Source: Pseudomonas sp. DTU12.3 (GTDB lineage: Bacteria; Pseudomonadota; Gammaproteobacteria; Pseudomonadales; Pseudomonadaceae). From it: a stretch of 64,000 bases of DNA. Shown in pieces: positions 38,641-47,685 of the stretch; within the stretch, counting starts at the first letter, position 1, and every line of letters starts with the position of its first letter. A model generated the notes under the pieces. The model was given only the letters and a program-made list of their open reading frames with translations. It made no database searches and was not told where the DNA came from. The stretch covers positions 2,111,501 through 2,175,500 of the forward strand of contig NZ_CP027218.1 of assembly GCF_004124275.1 (NCBI RefSeq), given 5' to 3'. A program made the position numbers and the translations under genes.

Positions 38641-39912
38641 TCAGAAGCGGTAGGTCGCGCCGACACCGAAACCGTTTGCCGAGTTTTCATACTTGGCGTC
38701 GTAGGTCTGGCCACGATCGTTTTCGTTGTGGATCTTCACCGACTCTTCCTTCAGGTACGAGTAAGCGACGTCGATGGTCAGGTCTTCGGTCGGGCTCCAG
38801 CCGGCACCGATGCTGAAGATCGTACGGTCGCCAGTCGGGATACGTGGCGAGCGGTCGACGTTGTTGGTCGGCGACTGGTCGAAAGTCAGACCGGTACGCA
38901 GTACCCATTCCTTGTTCAACTGATACGAAGTACCCACGGCGTAAGCCCAGGAGTCGTGCCAGTTCTGGTCTTCGGTGATCTCGCCGAACTGACCGGCCAG
39001 CAGCGGCTGCACGCCCGAGTTCTCGACAGTGATTTTCTTCAGCTGGCTCCAACGGGTGAAGGTCGAACCGGCGTAGACGTTCCACTGATCGTTGATTGCC
39101 TGGGTCACCGAGAAGTCCAGGGATTCAGGCGTAGTGATCTTCAACGAAGCGTCGTACTTCTGGCTGGAACCCAGACCGACTGCGGCCAGTGCGCCGTAGT
39201 TGACCTTGGTGTTGCCTTCGAGCTTGTAGTCGACTTTCGAGTGATAGGTCAGGCCCAGACGGGTAGTGTCGGTGGCTTGAACCAGCACGCCGATGTTGTA
39301 GCCCAGCGCGGTGTCGTCACCCTTGATCTTGACCTTGCCGTCCGGTGCTGCCTGAGTGATCGACAGGTTCGATTCCAGGGTACCGTCGATGCGGTTGATG
39401 GTCGGGCCGAAACCGATCGACACGACGTCGTTGAACTTGTAGCTCACGGTTGGCTGGAAGGTGATCACTTGTACTTCGGACTTGCTGCCGAAGTAACGGC
39501 CGGCAAAGCCGTTTTCGTAATCGGTAATCAGACCGAACGGCACGTAAACACCGAGACCGAAGGCCCAGTGATCATCGATCGGTTTGACGTAGAAGCCCAT
39601 AGGTACGGAGGTGAAGGGCACCATGTCGCCTTTGTTGCTGCCGCCGTTAGGGCTGGAGCTGGCGTCGCTGATATCGGTTTTTGCGTCGAGGAATGCAACA
39701 CCGCCAGTGACTTGTTCACGCGTGATGCGCGACATGCCGGCAGGGTTGCCATAAACAGTGCTTGCGTCGTCGGCAGAAGAAGATCGCCCGGCGTAACCCG
39801 TCCCCATCCCGCTAATGCTGTGTTCGTTGATGGCAAAGCCAGCTGCGAAAATCTGCGTGGATGCCATGGTAACGGCGAGGCTAAGGGTGGTTTTGAGCAT
39901 GACTTTTTTCAT
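38641..39912 (-). CDS. FadL/OmpP1/TodX family outer-membrane porin
   Basis: 423 residues. Signal peptide ending near residue 23 (TQIFA-AG), then the plug-domain start GFAINEHSISGMGTGYAGR and the hallmark YGNPAGMSR near 54-62, followed by alternating beta strands and a C-terminal aromatic (GATYRF) for barrel assembly. The family passes long-chain fatty acids or aromatic hydrocarbons through the outer membrane. ATG follows CAGGAGTTCTAATA. Monocistronic. Confidence 0.93.
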   Translation of the reverse strand: MKKVMLKTTLSLAVTMASTQIFAAGFAINEHSISGMGTGYAGRSSSADDASTVYGNPAGMSRITREQVTGGVAFLDAKTDISDASSSPNGGSNKGDMVPFTSVPMGFYVKPIDDHWAFGLGVYVPFGLITDYENGFAGRYFGSKSEVQVITFQPTVSYKFNDVVSIGFGPTINRIDGTLESNLSITQAAPDGKVKIKGDDTALGYNIGVLVQATDTTRLGLTYHSKVDYKLEGNTKVNYGALAAVGLGSSQKYDASLKITTPESLDFSVTQAINDQWNVYAGSTFTRWSQLKKITVENSGVQPLLAGQFGEITEDQNWHDSWAYAVGTSYQLNKEWVLRTGLTFDQSPTNNVDRSPRIPTGDRTIFSIGAGWSPTEDLTIDVAYSYLKEESVKIHNENDRGQTYDAKYENSANGFGVGATYRF

Positions 39913-40058
39913 TATTAGAACTCCTGGTGATCACCGGGGCGAAAATTACCAACATTTTCGTCCCAGCGCTATAGTCCGTATGGCTTGAGTTAGAGCGGTT
40001 TTGTAGGACAATCCGACCAGATTCGCGACCTGTTGGAAGATCTTCTGAAACTGGTGAG

Positions 40059-40541
40059 TCAGCAAGCGACCTGATTCAGCGGTGAAACACAGGTTTGCCA
40101 GGCGTAAGTGAAGTCACGCAGGCGACCCTGAGGCTGAAAAGTCTGGCGCCAGATTCGCGCCATGCCGAGCAAATCGGTCGGGGCGGGGAGGGTGGGGTTT
40201 TGCTCTTCTACCAGCAGCCAGGCAATGGCTGTGGCGTAACGCAGATTCACGGTCAATTCCAGGTGCGGGCCACTCAGAAAAGCATGCTGGCTGGCCAGGC
40301 CGCGAACCAGGCTGGCGCGTTCCGGATCAAGCGCCAGATAGTCATCCCAGAGTGCCTGGTGGCGTTGCTCGGCAATGCGGTAGAGGCCGTGGCCACGGCG
40401 GTCGTGCAGAGCGGAACCGAGGGCGGACTGGCTGGCGGCGATGCCCAGCAACAGGGATTCGGCGGTTGCACAGTGACGTCCCAGATAGATCAGTGTGGGA
40501 CGGATCACGTAGCGGCACAATTCGCTGGCAGCGATACCCAT
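40059..40541 (-). CDS. Conserved hypothetical protein
   Basis: 160 residues, mainly helical, no signal peptide. Contains LGRHCATAESLLLGIAASQS and a late WRQTFQPQGRLRDFTYAWQT. The pattern is like other Pseudomonas-specific hypothetical proteins but no family was recognised. The start is the first ATG, preceded by GAGGGTGTT. The upstream gap (40542-40814) has a low-GC stretch typical of a promoter region. Confidence 0.6.
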   Translation of the reverse strand: MGIAASELCRYVIRPTLIYLGRHCATAESLLLGIAASQSALGSALHDRRGHGLYRIAEQRHQALWDDYLALDPERASLVRGLASQHAFLSGPHLELTVNLRYATAIAWLLVEEQNPTLPAPTDLLGMARIWRQTFQPQGRLRDFTYAWQTCVSPLNQVAC

Positions 40542-40762
40542 AACACCCTCGGTTCTTGTTATTGATGGCGAGTCCTGAAGGGGCCTTGGCAGCGGTGGAT
40601 CGGTTCAGGCTCGCCGCAAGCGGATCACGCCGCTTAAGTTGAAGTGTAGTGTCATATTCACAACGTAAAGGCCTGTTTTTAAAATATTTCCGGCTTCGAG
40701 TTATAACCGTTATATCGGAAGGTGCTTAGGCGGCCAGGGCTAAAAGTGAAACATCGGGCAAT

Positions 40763-40793
40763 AAAAAGCCCCGCATTTTGTGCGAGGCTTTTG
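40763..40793 (-). terminator. Terminator of the 74-residue protein gene
   Basis: Read on the - strand: AAAAGCCTCGCA, loop, TGCGGGGCTTTTT, with one G-T type mismatch. It lies 22 bases past the stop. Confidence 0.82.
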
Positions 40794-40814
40794 CTTTTGC
40801 AGCCTTTTCGGCTT

Positions 40815-41039
40815 TCAGGCAACCAGTGCCTGACGGGTACGGTCGATCACAGCCTGCAGCGGTTCGGCGCTGGAGTATTGATCCGGGTACAGACGCTCGC
40901 TGTGGCGGGCGATACCGTGCTCGTTGACCAGGGTGAAGCTGAAGCAGCCTTTGCGAGCGGCCATGATCAGGCAGTTCATTGGAGCAAAAGCATTGGTTAG
41001 GGTGCGAATGGCATCCTGAGTATGGATTTGAGTAGACAT
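40815..41039 (-). CDS. Small conserved protein, possibly DUF1652-like
   Basis: 74 residues: MSTQIHTQDAIRTLTNAFAP, then CLIMAARKGCFSFTLVNE and a final helix. The order helix, Cys-containing strand, strand, helix resembles DUF1652 proteins of Pseudomonas, but similarity by eye is weak. TAGGAACACC precedes the start. The gene has its own terminator and an unusually long leader of about 415 bases with a good promoter at 41461-41489. Confidence 0.6.
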   Translation of the reverse strand: MSTQIHTQDAIRTLTNAFAPMNCLIMAARKGCFSFTLVNEHGIARHSERLYPDQYSSAEPLQAVIDRTRQALVA

Positions 41040-41454
41040 AGTTATTAGGTGTTCCTACAAATGACACGGATAAGAACCGTGCAACGTTAAAACGTTCCAG
41101 TGACGACGATCACCATTGATCGAACGAAGAACCCGACTGGAACAAAGCAGCCAGTTTGAAGCGCTGATAAGTTGGCGCGCTTGGGCTGGCAGGTAGGTAC
41201 TTAGGAGGGCAGGCAACACATCAAGGGCAAAGGTTCTGGGCCCGGGGTGAAGATCCTGATCAATTTGCAGGTTGGTTCGGTCAGAGTAAGTGGTCTTCGC
41301 AACACCCTTTGCATCATTCAAAGGCAGTGTCGTCGCAAGATTTACCTGGAAACCATCGAGGGGTCGCTCCCGCTTGTTCGGTAGAGGCTTCTTGGAAGAA
41401 GGCTGACCGTGGGGATGTGTTCGACCGGAATTGACTTTCAGCTTGGTACTAACG
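41040..41454 (-). other. Long 5' leader or non-coding RNA before the 74-residue gene
   Basis: If transcription starts near 41454, about 415 bases precede the coding start. The leader contains strong hairpins, e.g. GTTCCAGT / ACTGGAAC (near 41095-41145) and CTTCTT / AAGAAG (near 41387-41402). A long reading frame in it has no ribosome site and no recognisable protein. It may be a regulatory leader or a separate small RNA. Confidence 0.45.
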
Positions 41455-41460
41455 CCGCGG

Positions 41461-41489
41461 ATACTAACGGATCGACTTGAGCAATGCAA
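41461..41489 (-). promoter_or_regulatory. Sigma-70-like promoter, leftward
   Basis: On the - strand TTGCAT (41489-41484), 17-base spacer, TAGTAT (41466-41461). Good match and exact optimal spacing. Confidence 0.6.
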
Positions 41490-41860
41490 ACCCGAAGTGA
41501 AAAAATATTGCACACGCCGATGCAATCTGCTTTTGCCTGCGCGGCAATGCCCCTTGTTGGCTCACATTTCGACCGTTGGTCGGTGAAGAAAAATTCATCA
41601 AAGGCCTCGCCAGAGCGCTTTATCCCCAGTCCGAGTGCCGCAACGACCCGAAAAAGCGCAGCGTTATAACCGGGTAACAGGTACTTGTGCACATTAGTTG
41701 CGCGCACTGTCACGGCGCTGTCATATCAATCCTGACCCCGATGGGTGCCTGTATCAAAAGTTTAAGTCAATGAAAAAAAAGGCTTTTTTTTGTTGGTGAA
41801 AAAATCGTCAGTTTGACTGCGAGCCCCATTCCACAAGGCTTTGCGAGGGTTGCAGCGAGG
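41490..41860. other. AT-rich intergenic stretch without a gene
   Basis: No convincing coding sequence. It includes A8-GGC-T8 at 41773-41791 followed by further T and A runs up to 41810. A hypothetical leftward reading frame of 91 codons begins with GTG but lacks a ribosome site. The right part borders the DnaA-box cluster. Confidence 0.5.
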
Positions 41861-41895
41861 TTGTCCACTGACTTATCCACAGCTTCTGTGGATTG
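41861..41895. promoter_or_regulatory. Cluster of three DnaA-box-like sequences
   Basis: TTGTCCACT (41861-41869), perfect consensus TTATCCACA (41873-41881), and TGTGGATTG (41887-41895), i.e. CAATCCACA on the other strand. All within 35 bases beside an AT-rich tract. Confidence 0.55.
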
Positions 41896-42001
41896 TCCCG
41901 AGCGCTTGCTCTAGGACGGGCGTGCCGGGTTGTTTTTCGACTTTACCTGTAAGAAAAAGAGAGTAGAGTGGCGCGCCTTCCGATCTGTCCCACAGTGTTT
42001 T

Positions 42002-42325
42002 ATGAAGTTTCGCTCAGTATCAGACTCTGTTACCCCAGAATTCCCTCGTGTTACCTCCCCCAAGCGATTTTCCGTGCGTGTAGCCGAATGGCTGCTCGAC
42101 AGTCCGCGCCTGGTCGACAGCCTCAATGCCAAGCACCTCGCCGGGCGTTTGTTAAAGCAGCCAGCGCGCGAAGGCGTGGTCATCGCGCAGAGCCGTCTCG
42201 GTCAGTTGATGTGCCGTGAGTGCGGGAATGCCCGAGATCGCCGAATCGGCCACGACCTGCTGCGTCAGGCTGCCCGTGCCGGTGACCTTCGCGCACAGCA
42301 GGAACTGGGGCTCATCGAAGACTGA
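42002..42325 (+). CDS. Small Sel1-like protein
   Basis: 107 residues. The C-terminal half, AQSRLGQLMCRECGNARDRR followed by DLLRQAARAGDLRAQQELG, has the spacing of a Sel1-type helical repeat (A..LG, then AA..G...A...LG). N-terminal half basic and unassigned. The ATG at 42002 is preceded by CACAGTGTTTT with no clear ribosome site. Located 55 bases before rmuC. Confidence 0.65.
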   Translation: MKFRSVSDSVTPEFPRVTSPKRFSVRVAEWLLDSPRLVDSLNAKHLAGRLLKQPAREGVVIAQSRLGQLMCRECGNARDRRIGHDLLRQAARAGDLRAQQELGLIED

Positions 42326-42380
42326 GCTGTGCAAGTTCTGACACCTTGGTTAACCTTCAGGCTTTATCGGATCGGCGGGA

Positions 42381-43871
42381 ATGGCTATGGCTATGGCGAT
42401 GGACTTGACCAGCGTATTGCTCGGTCTCGCAGCGGCAGGGTTGCCGTTGCTGGCACTGGCCTGGCAGCTGCAACGCCGGACGAGTAACGGCCAGGCCGAG
42501 GTCGCCTTGCTCGAAGAGCGCCTGGCCATGGCGCAACTGGCGCAGGACGGCCTCAACGCTCAGCTTGAAGCCAGCCGCGACGAGATTGCCGATCTTGGCC
42601 AGGCCAACGCCGCCAAGCAGGCTGACCTCGCGGCCTTGCGCCGGGAGGTGGAATTGCTGCAGATCGAGCGCGACGATGCCCGCGACGCCTCCCACGCCTG
42701 GAACCTCGAACGTGCCAACAAGGAGGCCGAACTGCGCCGCCTCGACGCACAGGCTGCCTCGTTGAATGCCGAACTGCGCGAGCAACAGGAAAGCCATCAG
42801 CAACGCCTCGATGATCTACAGGGCTCGCGTGATGAGCTGCGTGCGCAGTTCGCTGAACTGGCCGGAAAGATCTTCGATGAACGTGAGCAACGTTTTGCCG
42901 AAACCAGCCAGCAACGTCTCGGCCAGTTGCTCGATCCATTGAAAGAACGCATTCAATCCTTCGAAAAACGCGTGGAAGAAAGCTATCAGGCCGAAGCCCG
43001 CGAGCGCTTCTCACTGGCCAAGGAGCTGGAGCGTTTGCAGGCGCTGAACCTGCGCCTGAGCGATGAAGCAACCAACCTGACGCGCGCGCTGAAAGGCCAG
43101 AAGACCCAGGGCAACTGGGGCGAGCTGATTCTCGAACGAGTGCTTGAGCACGCCGGTCTGGAGAAGGGCCGCGAGTACCAGACCCAGGTCAATCTGAAGG
43201 GGCCGGACGGCGAACGCTTCCAGCCTGACGTGGTTATCTACCTGCCGGGTGACAAGCAGGTAGTGGTCGATTCCAAGGTCAGCCTCACTGCGTATCAGCA
43301 GTACGTGGCCGCCGACGATGACGCGCTCGGGCAGATCGCGATCAAGCAGCATGTGCTGTCGCTGCGCAACCACGTCAAAGGCTTGGCCGGCAAGGATTAC
43401 AAGCGTCTGGAAGGGCTGCACAGTCTCGATTTCGTCTTGCTGTTCGTGCCGATCGAAGCGGCATTTTCTGCCGCCTTGCAGGCCGAGCCGACACTGTTCC
43501 AGGAAGCCTTCGATCGCAACATCGTGATCGTCAGTCCGACCACCTTGCTGGCGACCTTGCGCGTCATCGACAGCCTGTGGAAGCAGGAGCGCCAAAGCCA
43601 GAACGCCCGGGAAATCGCCGAGCGCGCCGGTTGGCTGTACGACAAGTTCGTGCTGTTCATTCAGGACCTGGACGAGGTCGGCAATCGCCTGCAACAGTTG
43701 GACAAGGCCTACAGTTCCGCGCGCAACAAACTCACTGAAGGGCGCGGCAACCTGGTCAGTCGCAGCGAACAGCTGAAACTGCTCGGCGCGCGGGCGAGCA
43801 AGAGCTTGCCGGCGGATCTGCTGGAGCGGGCGATGACTGATGTCGATGGCCTCGTCGAGCTCCCCGAGTAA
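42381..43871 (+). CDS. rmuC: DNA recombination protein RmuC
   Basis: 496 residues. One N-terminal membrane helix (about 8-26), a long coiled coil (about 35-180) and a nuclease-like RmuC domain with GNWGELILERVLEHAGLEKG near 245-264 and VVDSKVSLTAYQQY near 294-307. RmuC limits inversions at short repeats in E. coli. The start is uncertain: four in-frame ATGs (42381, 42387, 42393, 42399) lie in an ATGGCT hexamer repeat; GCGGGA before them favours the second or third. Confidence 0.93.
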   Translation: MAMAMAMDLTSVLLGLAAAGLPLLALAWQLQRRTSNGQAEVALLEERLAMAQLAQDGLNAQLEASRDEIADLGQANAAKQADLAALRREVELLQIERDDARDASHAWNLERANKEAELRRLDAQAASLNAELREQQESHQQRLDDLQGSRDELRAQFAELAGKIFDEREQRFAETSQQRLGQLLDPLKERIQSFEKRVEESYQAEARERFSLAKELERLQALNLRLSDEATNLTRALKGQKTQGNWGELILERVLEHAGLEKGREYQTQVNLKGPDGERFQPDVVIYLPGDKQVVVDSKVSLTAYQQYVAADDDALGQIAIKQHVLSLRNHVKGLAGKDYKRLEGLHSLDFVLLFVPIEAAFSAALQAEPTLFQEAFDRNIVIVSPTTLLATLRVIDSLWKQERQSQNAREIAERAGWLYDKFVLFIQDLDEVGNRLQQLDKAYSSARNKLTEGRGNLVSRSEQLKLLGARASKSLPADLLERAMTDVDGLVELPE

Positions 43872-43888
43872 GCCTAAAAGCCCAAAAG

Positions 43889-43960
43889 CTTCGCGAGCAA
43901 GCCCGCTCCCACATTGGAATGCATTTCAAACTGTGGGAGCGGGCTTGCTCGCGAAGGCGT
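43889..43960. repeat. REP pair, GTGGGAGCGGGCTTGC type
   Basis: CTTCGCGAGCAAGCCCGCTC and GTGGGAGCGGGCTTGCTCGC, between rmuC and the convergent hybrid kinase gene. Confidence 0.93.
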
Positions 43961-43975
43961 CAGTGAAGTCACCAC

Positions 43976-46900
43976 CTACAACGGCACATACCGACTCAAC
44001 AACGCCCGCAACGCCGCCGGTTTCACCGGTTTCGCCAGATAATCCAGCCCCGCCGCATGCACCTGCGCGACAGTCTCCGGTCGCCCATCCGCACTGATCA
44101 CCACACCCGGTACCGGCTCGCCGAGGCTCGTACGCAACCACGCCATCAGCTCGGTGCCGGTGTCGCCGTGGTCCAGGTGATAGTCGACCAGCGCCAGTTG
44201 CGGGCGCACGCCATCGCTGAGCAACGCCGCACATTCCTCACGATTGCGCGCCGTCCACACCTGGCAACCCCAACGACTCAACAAACTGTTCATGCCAATC
44301 AAAATGCTGTCTTCATTGTCGATGCACAGCACCCGCGCGCCGCTGTGCAACTTGCCATTCAGCTCGACTGTGGCACTCGCCGGCACGGCTTGCGTTGGCG
44401 CCAATGGCACGCTGACGCTGAACACACTGCCGCGCCCCGGCCATGAACGTACACGCAGCGTGTGGCCGAGCACGCGACACAGACCATCGGCAATCGCCAG
44501 TCCCAGCCCGAGACCTTTCTCGGCACGGGTCTGATGACTGTCGAGACGTTTGAATTCTTCGAAAATCACTTGCAGCTTGTCTTCCGGAATACCCGGCCCG
44601 CGATCCCACACTTCCAACGACAATTCTCCCCCGCGTCGCCGTACACCGAGCAGCACCGGGCCTTTGGCGTAGCGGAACGCGTTGGTCAGGAAGTTCTGCA
44701 AAATCCGCCGGAGCAATTTGCTGTCGCTGTCGATGCGCATATGGCTGCTACGCACGCGGAAGTTCAAGCCTTGCTCCTGCGCCAGCGCTTTGAATTCGGC
44801 GCCGAGAATGTCGAACAGCTCATTGAGCGCAAACGGCTTGCGATCCGGGTTGATCTTGCCGTTTTCCAGGCGCGAGATGTCCAACAGATCGCTGATCAGG
44901 TCTTCTGCCGAACGCAGCGAACTGTCGAGGTGTTGCACCAGTTTCTGCGCTTCGCTGCTCAAGCCATCGTCCTGATGGGAGAGGGCAGCGGAGAACAGCC
45001 GGGCAGCGTTCAGCGGTTGCATCAAGTCATGACTGACTGCCGCGAGGAAGCGGGTTTTAGATTGGTTCGCGGCCTCGGCAGTGCCCTTGGCTTCGGTCAG
45101 CGCGACGTTGAGTTGCGACAGCTCCTGCGTGCGTTCGCTGACGCGTTGCTCGAGGCCTTCGTTGGCTTCAGTCAGTGCCTGTTCGGCCTCGCGGAACGCG
45201 GTGATGTCGGTAAAACTCATGACGAAACCGCCACCGGGCATCGGGTTGCCGATCAACTCGATCACCCGGCCGTTGGGGAACAGCCGTTCCGATGTGTGCG
45301 CACGGCCTTGGCGCATCCAGTGCAGGCGGCGAGCGACGTGAACTTCCGCTTCGCCTGGGCCGCACAAACCGCGTTCGGCGTTGTAGCGGATGATGTCGGC
45401 AATCGGCCGGCCAACACTGATCAAACCGTCGGGATAATTGAACAGCTCGAGATAACGCCGGTTCCACGCCACCAGTTTCAGCGACTGGTCGACCACGCTG
45501 ATGCCTTGGGTGATGTTCTCGATCGCGCCTTGCAGCAGGGCGCGGTTGAATTGCAGCACTTCCGAGGCTTCGTCGGCGATGCGCACGACGTCCTCCAGCT
45601 GCATTTCCCGACCTTCGATGGCGGCTTTCACCACCGCGCGGGTCGACGACGCGCCAAGCACACCGGCCAGCAAGCGTTCGGTGTGGGCGATCCATTCGCC
45701 GTCAGCGTTCTGGTTCGGGTTGAAGCCTTTGCCCTGGCGATAAGCGAAACGAATGAAGCTCTGGCGTGCGCGTTCTTCACCGACAAAACGTGCCGCCAGT
45801 TGCAGCAGATCGTCGATCTGTACCGCGAGCATCGAGCGTGCACTCGGCCGCGCGCTAATCTCCTGACCGATGAAGCGCCCGGCCTGCCAGTGCTCCGACA
45901 CTCGCGTACGCGATAACACCGAGACCCACGCAAACAGGGTGAAGTTACCTGCCAGCGACAGCACCACACCTTGGGTCAGCGGGGTGATCGGCAGGTTCAG
46001 CGGATTGCTGTGCAGCCAGGCCAGGCCAGGGAAACTGCTCAGCGACCAGCCAAGGCTGTGCGCGGCGATCGGCAGAATCAGCGTGTAAAACCACAGGAAC
46101 GTACCGGCAGCAAGCCCGGCAAACACGCCACGGCGGTTGGCCTGTTTCCAGTACAGCGCGCCGAGCATTGCCGGTGCCAATTGGGTGACCGCCGCAAAGG
46201 CAATCTGGCCGATGGTCGCCAGGCTGGCGGTCGAGCCAAGCAAGCGGTAGCTGACATACGCCAGCAGCAGAATCACCACGATGCTCACGCGGCGCACCGA
46301 GAGCATCCACTGGCGGAACACTTCGAACGGGCGCTCGGCATTGTTGCGCCGCAGCAGCCACGGCAACAGCATGTCGTTGGAGACCATGGTCGACAACGCG
46401 ACGCTGGCGACGATCACCATGCCGGTGGCCGCCGATGCGCCGCCGATAAACGCCAGCATCGCCAGCGCCGGATGCGCTTGCGCCAGCGGCAGGCTGATCA
46501 CGAACGAGTCAGGCAACACATCGCTGGGCAGCAACATCTGACCGGCCAAAGCGATCGGGACTACAAACAGCGCGGCCAACGCCAGATACGCCGGAAACAC
46601 CCATTTGGCCAGACGCAGATCCTGCGGATCGATGTTCTCCACCACGGTGACGTGGAATTGCCGGGGCAGACAGATGATCGCCATCATCGCCACGCCGGTC
46701 TGCACCACCATCGACGGCCAATTGATGGTTTCTTTCCAGTATTCCTCAAGGCGTGGGGCGAGCATCGCTTGATTGAACAGATCGTCGAAACCGTCATACA
46801 GGCCATAGGTGACGAAGGCGCCGACGGCGAGAAACGCGAACAGCTTGACCAGCGACTCAAAGGCAATCGCCAGCACCATGCCACGGTGGTGCTCGGTGGC

Positions 46901-47446
46901 ATCGAGGTTGCGCGTACCGAAGACAATGGTGAACAGCGCCAGCACCAGCGACACGATCAGCGCCGTGTCCTGGGCGCGCGTGCCCATGGCGTCGGCACCG
47001 GCGCCGATCAACAGGTTCACACCGAGGACGATGCCTTTGAGCTGCAAGGCGATGTAGGGGAGGACGCCGACCAGACAGATCAGCGCGACGACCACGGCCA
47101 GCGATTGCGATTTGCCGTAGCGTGCGGCGATGAAGTCAGCGATGGAGGTGATGTTCTCCTGTTTGCTGATCATCACCATTTTTTGCAGGACCCACGGCGC
47201 ACCCACCAACAGCAGGATCGGCCCGAGGTAAATCGGCAGGAATGACCACAGTTGTTCAGCCGCTTGGCCGACCGCACCAAAGAACGTCCAGCTGGTGCAA
47301 TAAACCGCCAGCGACAGGCTGTACACCCAGGCACGCATGCGCGGCGGCAACGGCGTGCTGCGACGGTCGCCGTAGAAGGCGATGGCGAACATGATGGCCA
47401 TATAGGCCAGGGCGACGGCGGCGATCAGCCCGCTGGACAACGACAT
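43976..47446 (-). CDS. SLC5-type transporter / PAS / histidine kinase / receiver hybrid sensor
   Basis: 1156 residues. Residues about 1-480 form a twelve- to thirteen-helix sodium:solute symporter (SLC5) module, as in CbrA. A PAS domain follows (about 639-760), a coiled segment, a HisKA domain with phospho-acceptor His806 (AAVSHDLMQPLNAAR), an ATPase domain (DRGPGIPED, GLGLGLAI near 975-1010) and a C-terminal receiver with Asp1088 (LALVDYHLD). CbrA lacks the receiver, so this is a paralogous hybrid. No partner regulator is encoded nearby. ATG 47446 has GGGAG before it. Confidence 0.93.
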   Translation of the reverse strand: MSLSSGLIAAVALAYMAIMFAIAFYGDRRSTPLPPRMRAWVYSLSLAVYCTSWTFFGAVGQAAEQLWSFLPIYLGPILLLVGAPWVLQKMVMISKQENITSIADFIAARYGKSQSLAVVVALICLVGVLPYIALQLKGIVLGVNLLIGAGADAMGTRAQDTALIVSLVLALFTIVFGTRNLDATEHHRGMVLAIAFESLVKLFAFLAVGAFVTYGLYDGFDDLFNQAMLAPRLEEYWKETINWPSMVVQTGVAMMAIICLPRQFHVTVVENIDPQDLRLAKWVFPAYLALAALFVVPIALAGQMLLPSDVLPDSFVISLPLAQAHPALAMLAFIGGASAATGMVIVASVALSTMVSNDMLLPWLLRRNNAERPFEVFRQWMLSVRRVSIVVILLLAYVSYRLLGSTASLATIGQIAFAAVTQLAPAMLGALYWKQANRRGVFAGLAAGTFLWFYTLILPIAAHSLGWSLSSFPGLAWLHSNPLNLPITPLTQGVVLSLAGNFTLFAWVSVLSRTRVSEHWQAGRFIGQEISARPSARSMLAVQIDDLLQLAARFVGEERARQSFIRFAYRQGKGFNPNQNADGEWIAHTERLLAGVLGASSTRAVVKAAIEGREMQLEDVVRIADEASEVLQFNRALLQGAIENITQGISVVDQSLKLVAWNRRYLELFNYPDGLISVGRPIADIIRYNAERGLCGPGEAEVHVARRLHWMRQGRAHTSERLFPNGRVIELIGNPMPGGGFVMSFTDITAFREAEQALTEANEGLEQRVSERTQELSQLNVALTEAKGTAEAANQSKTRFLAAVSHDLMQPLNAARLFSAALSHQDDGLSSEAQKLVQHLDSSLRSAEDLISDLLDISRLENGKINPDRKPFALNELFDILGAEFKALAQEQGLNFRVRSSHMRIDSDSKLLRRILQNFLTNAFRYAKGPVLLGVRRRGGELSLEVWDRGPGIPEDKLQVIFEEFKRLDSHQTRAEKGLGLGLAIADGLCRVLGHTLRVRSWPGRGSVFSVSVPLAPTQAVPASATVELNGKLHSGARVLCIDNEDSILIGMNSLLSRWGCQVWTARNREECAALLSDGVRPQLALVDYHLDHGDTGTELMAWLRTSLGEPVPGVVISADGRPETVAQVHAAGLDYLAKPVKPAALRALLSRYVPL

Positions 47447-47586
47447 GCAACACTCCCGACAGAAGACTCCCCGGCACTCCTGCCCGGACGGACAGTCTCG
47501 CATGCGCGGGGCGGTTAGTCAGTGTCGACCAAGGTCGTGGCGTGGCGGGGTGTCGCAGGGGTGAAACCGGCTGGTTCTGCGGTGAA

Positions 47587-47675
47587 CTGTAGGAGCTGCG
47601 GCACGCTGCAATCTTTTGATCTTTTGTTTTTTGAAATCAAGATCAAAAGATCGCAGCGTGCCGCAGCTCCTACAT
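47587..47675. repeat. REP pair, GTAGGAGCTGCGGCACGC variant
   Basis: TGTAGGAGCTGCGGCACGCT and AGCGTGCCGCAGCTCCTACA face each other; the middle contains GATCTTTT / AAAAGATC. Lies between the kinase upstream region and the TetR gene end. Confidence 0.92.
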
Positions 47676-47685
47676 GGGATCGGCG

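Noticed and set aside
41055..41525. 156-codon leftward frame as a protein gene
   Set aside because: No ribosome site, no recognised fold, and it begins upstream of the promoter at 41461-41489, so the transcript would lack its start. The DNA is better seen as a leader RNA.
41861..41895. Chromosomal replication origin
   Set aside because: DnaA boxes are too few, and the usual dnaA-dnaN-rpmH genes are absent.
44462..47245. Two long rightward frames opposite the hybrid kinase
   Set aside because: They are shadows of the kinase frame; compositions are low-complexity Gln/Arg/His and no ribosome sites are present.
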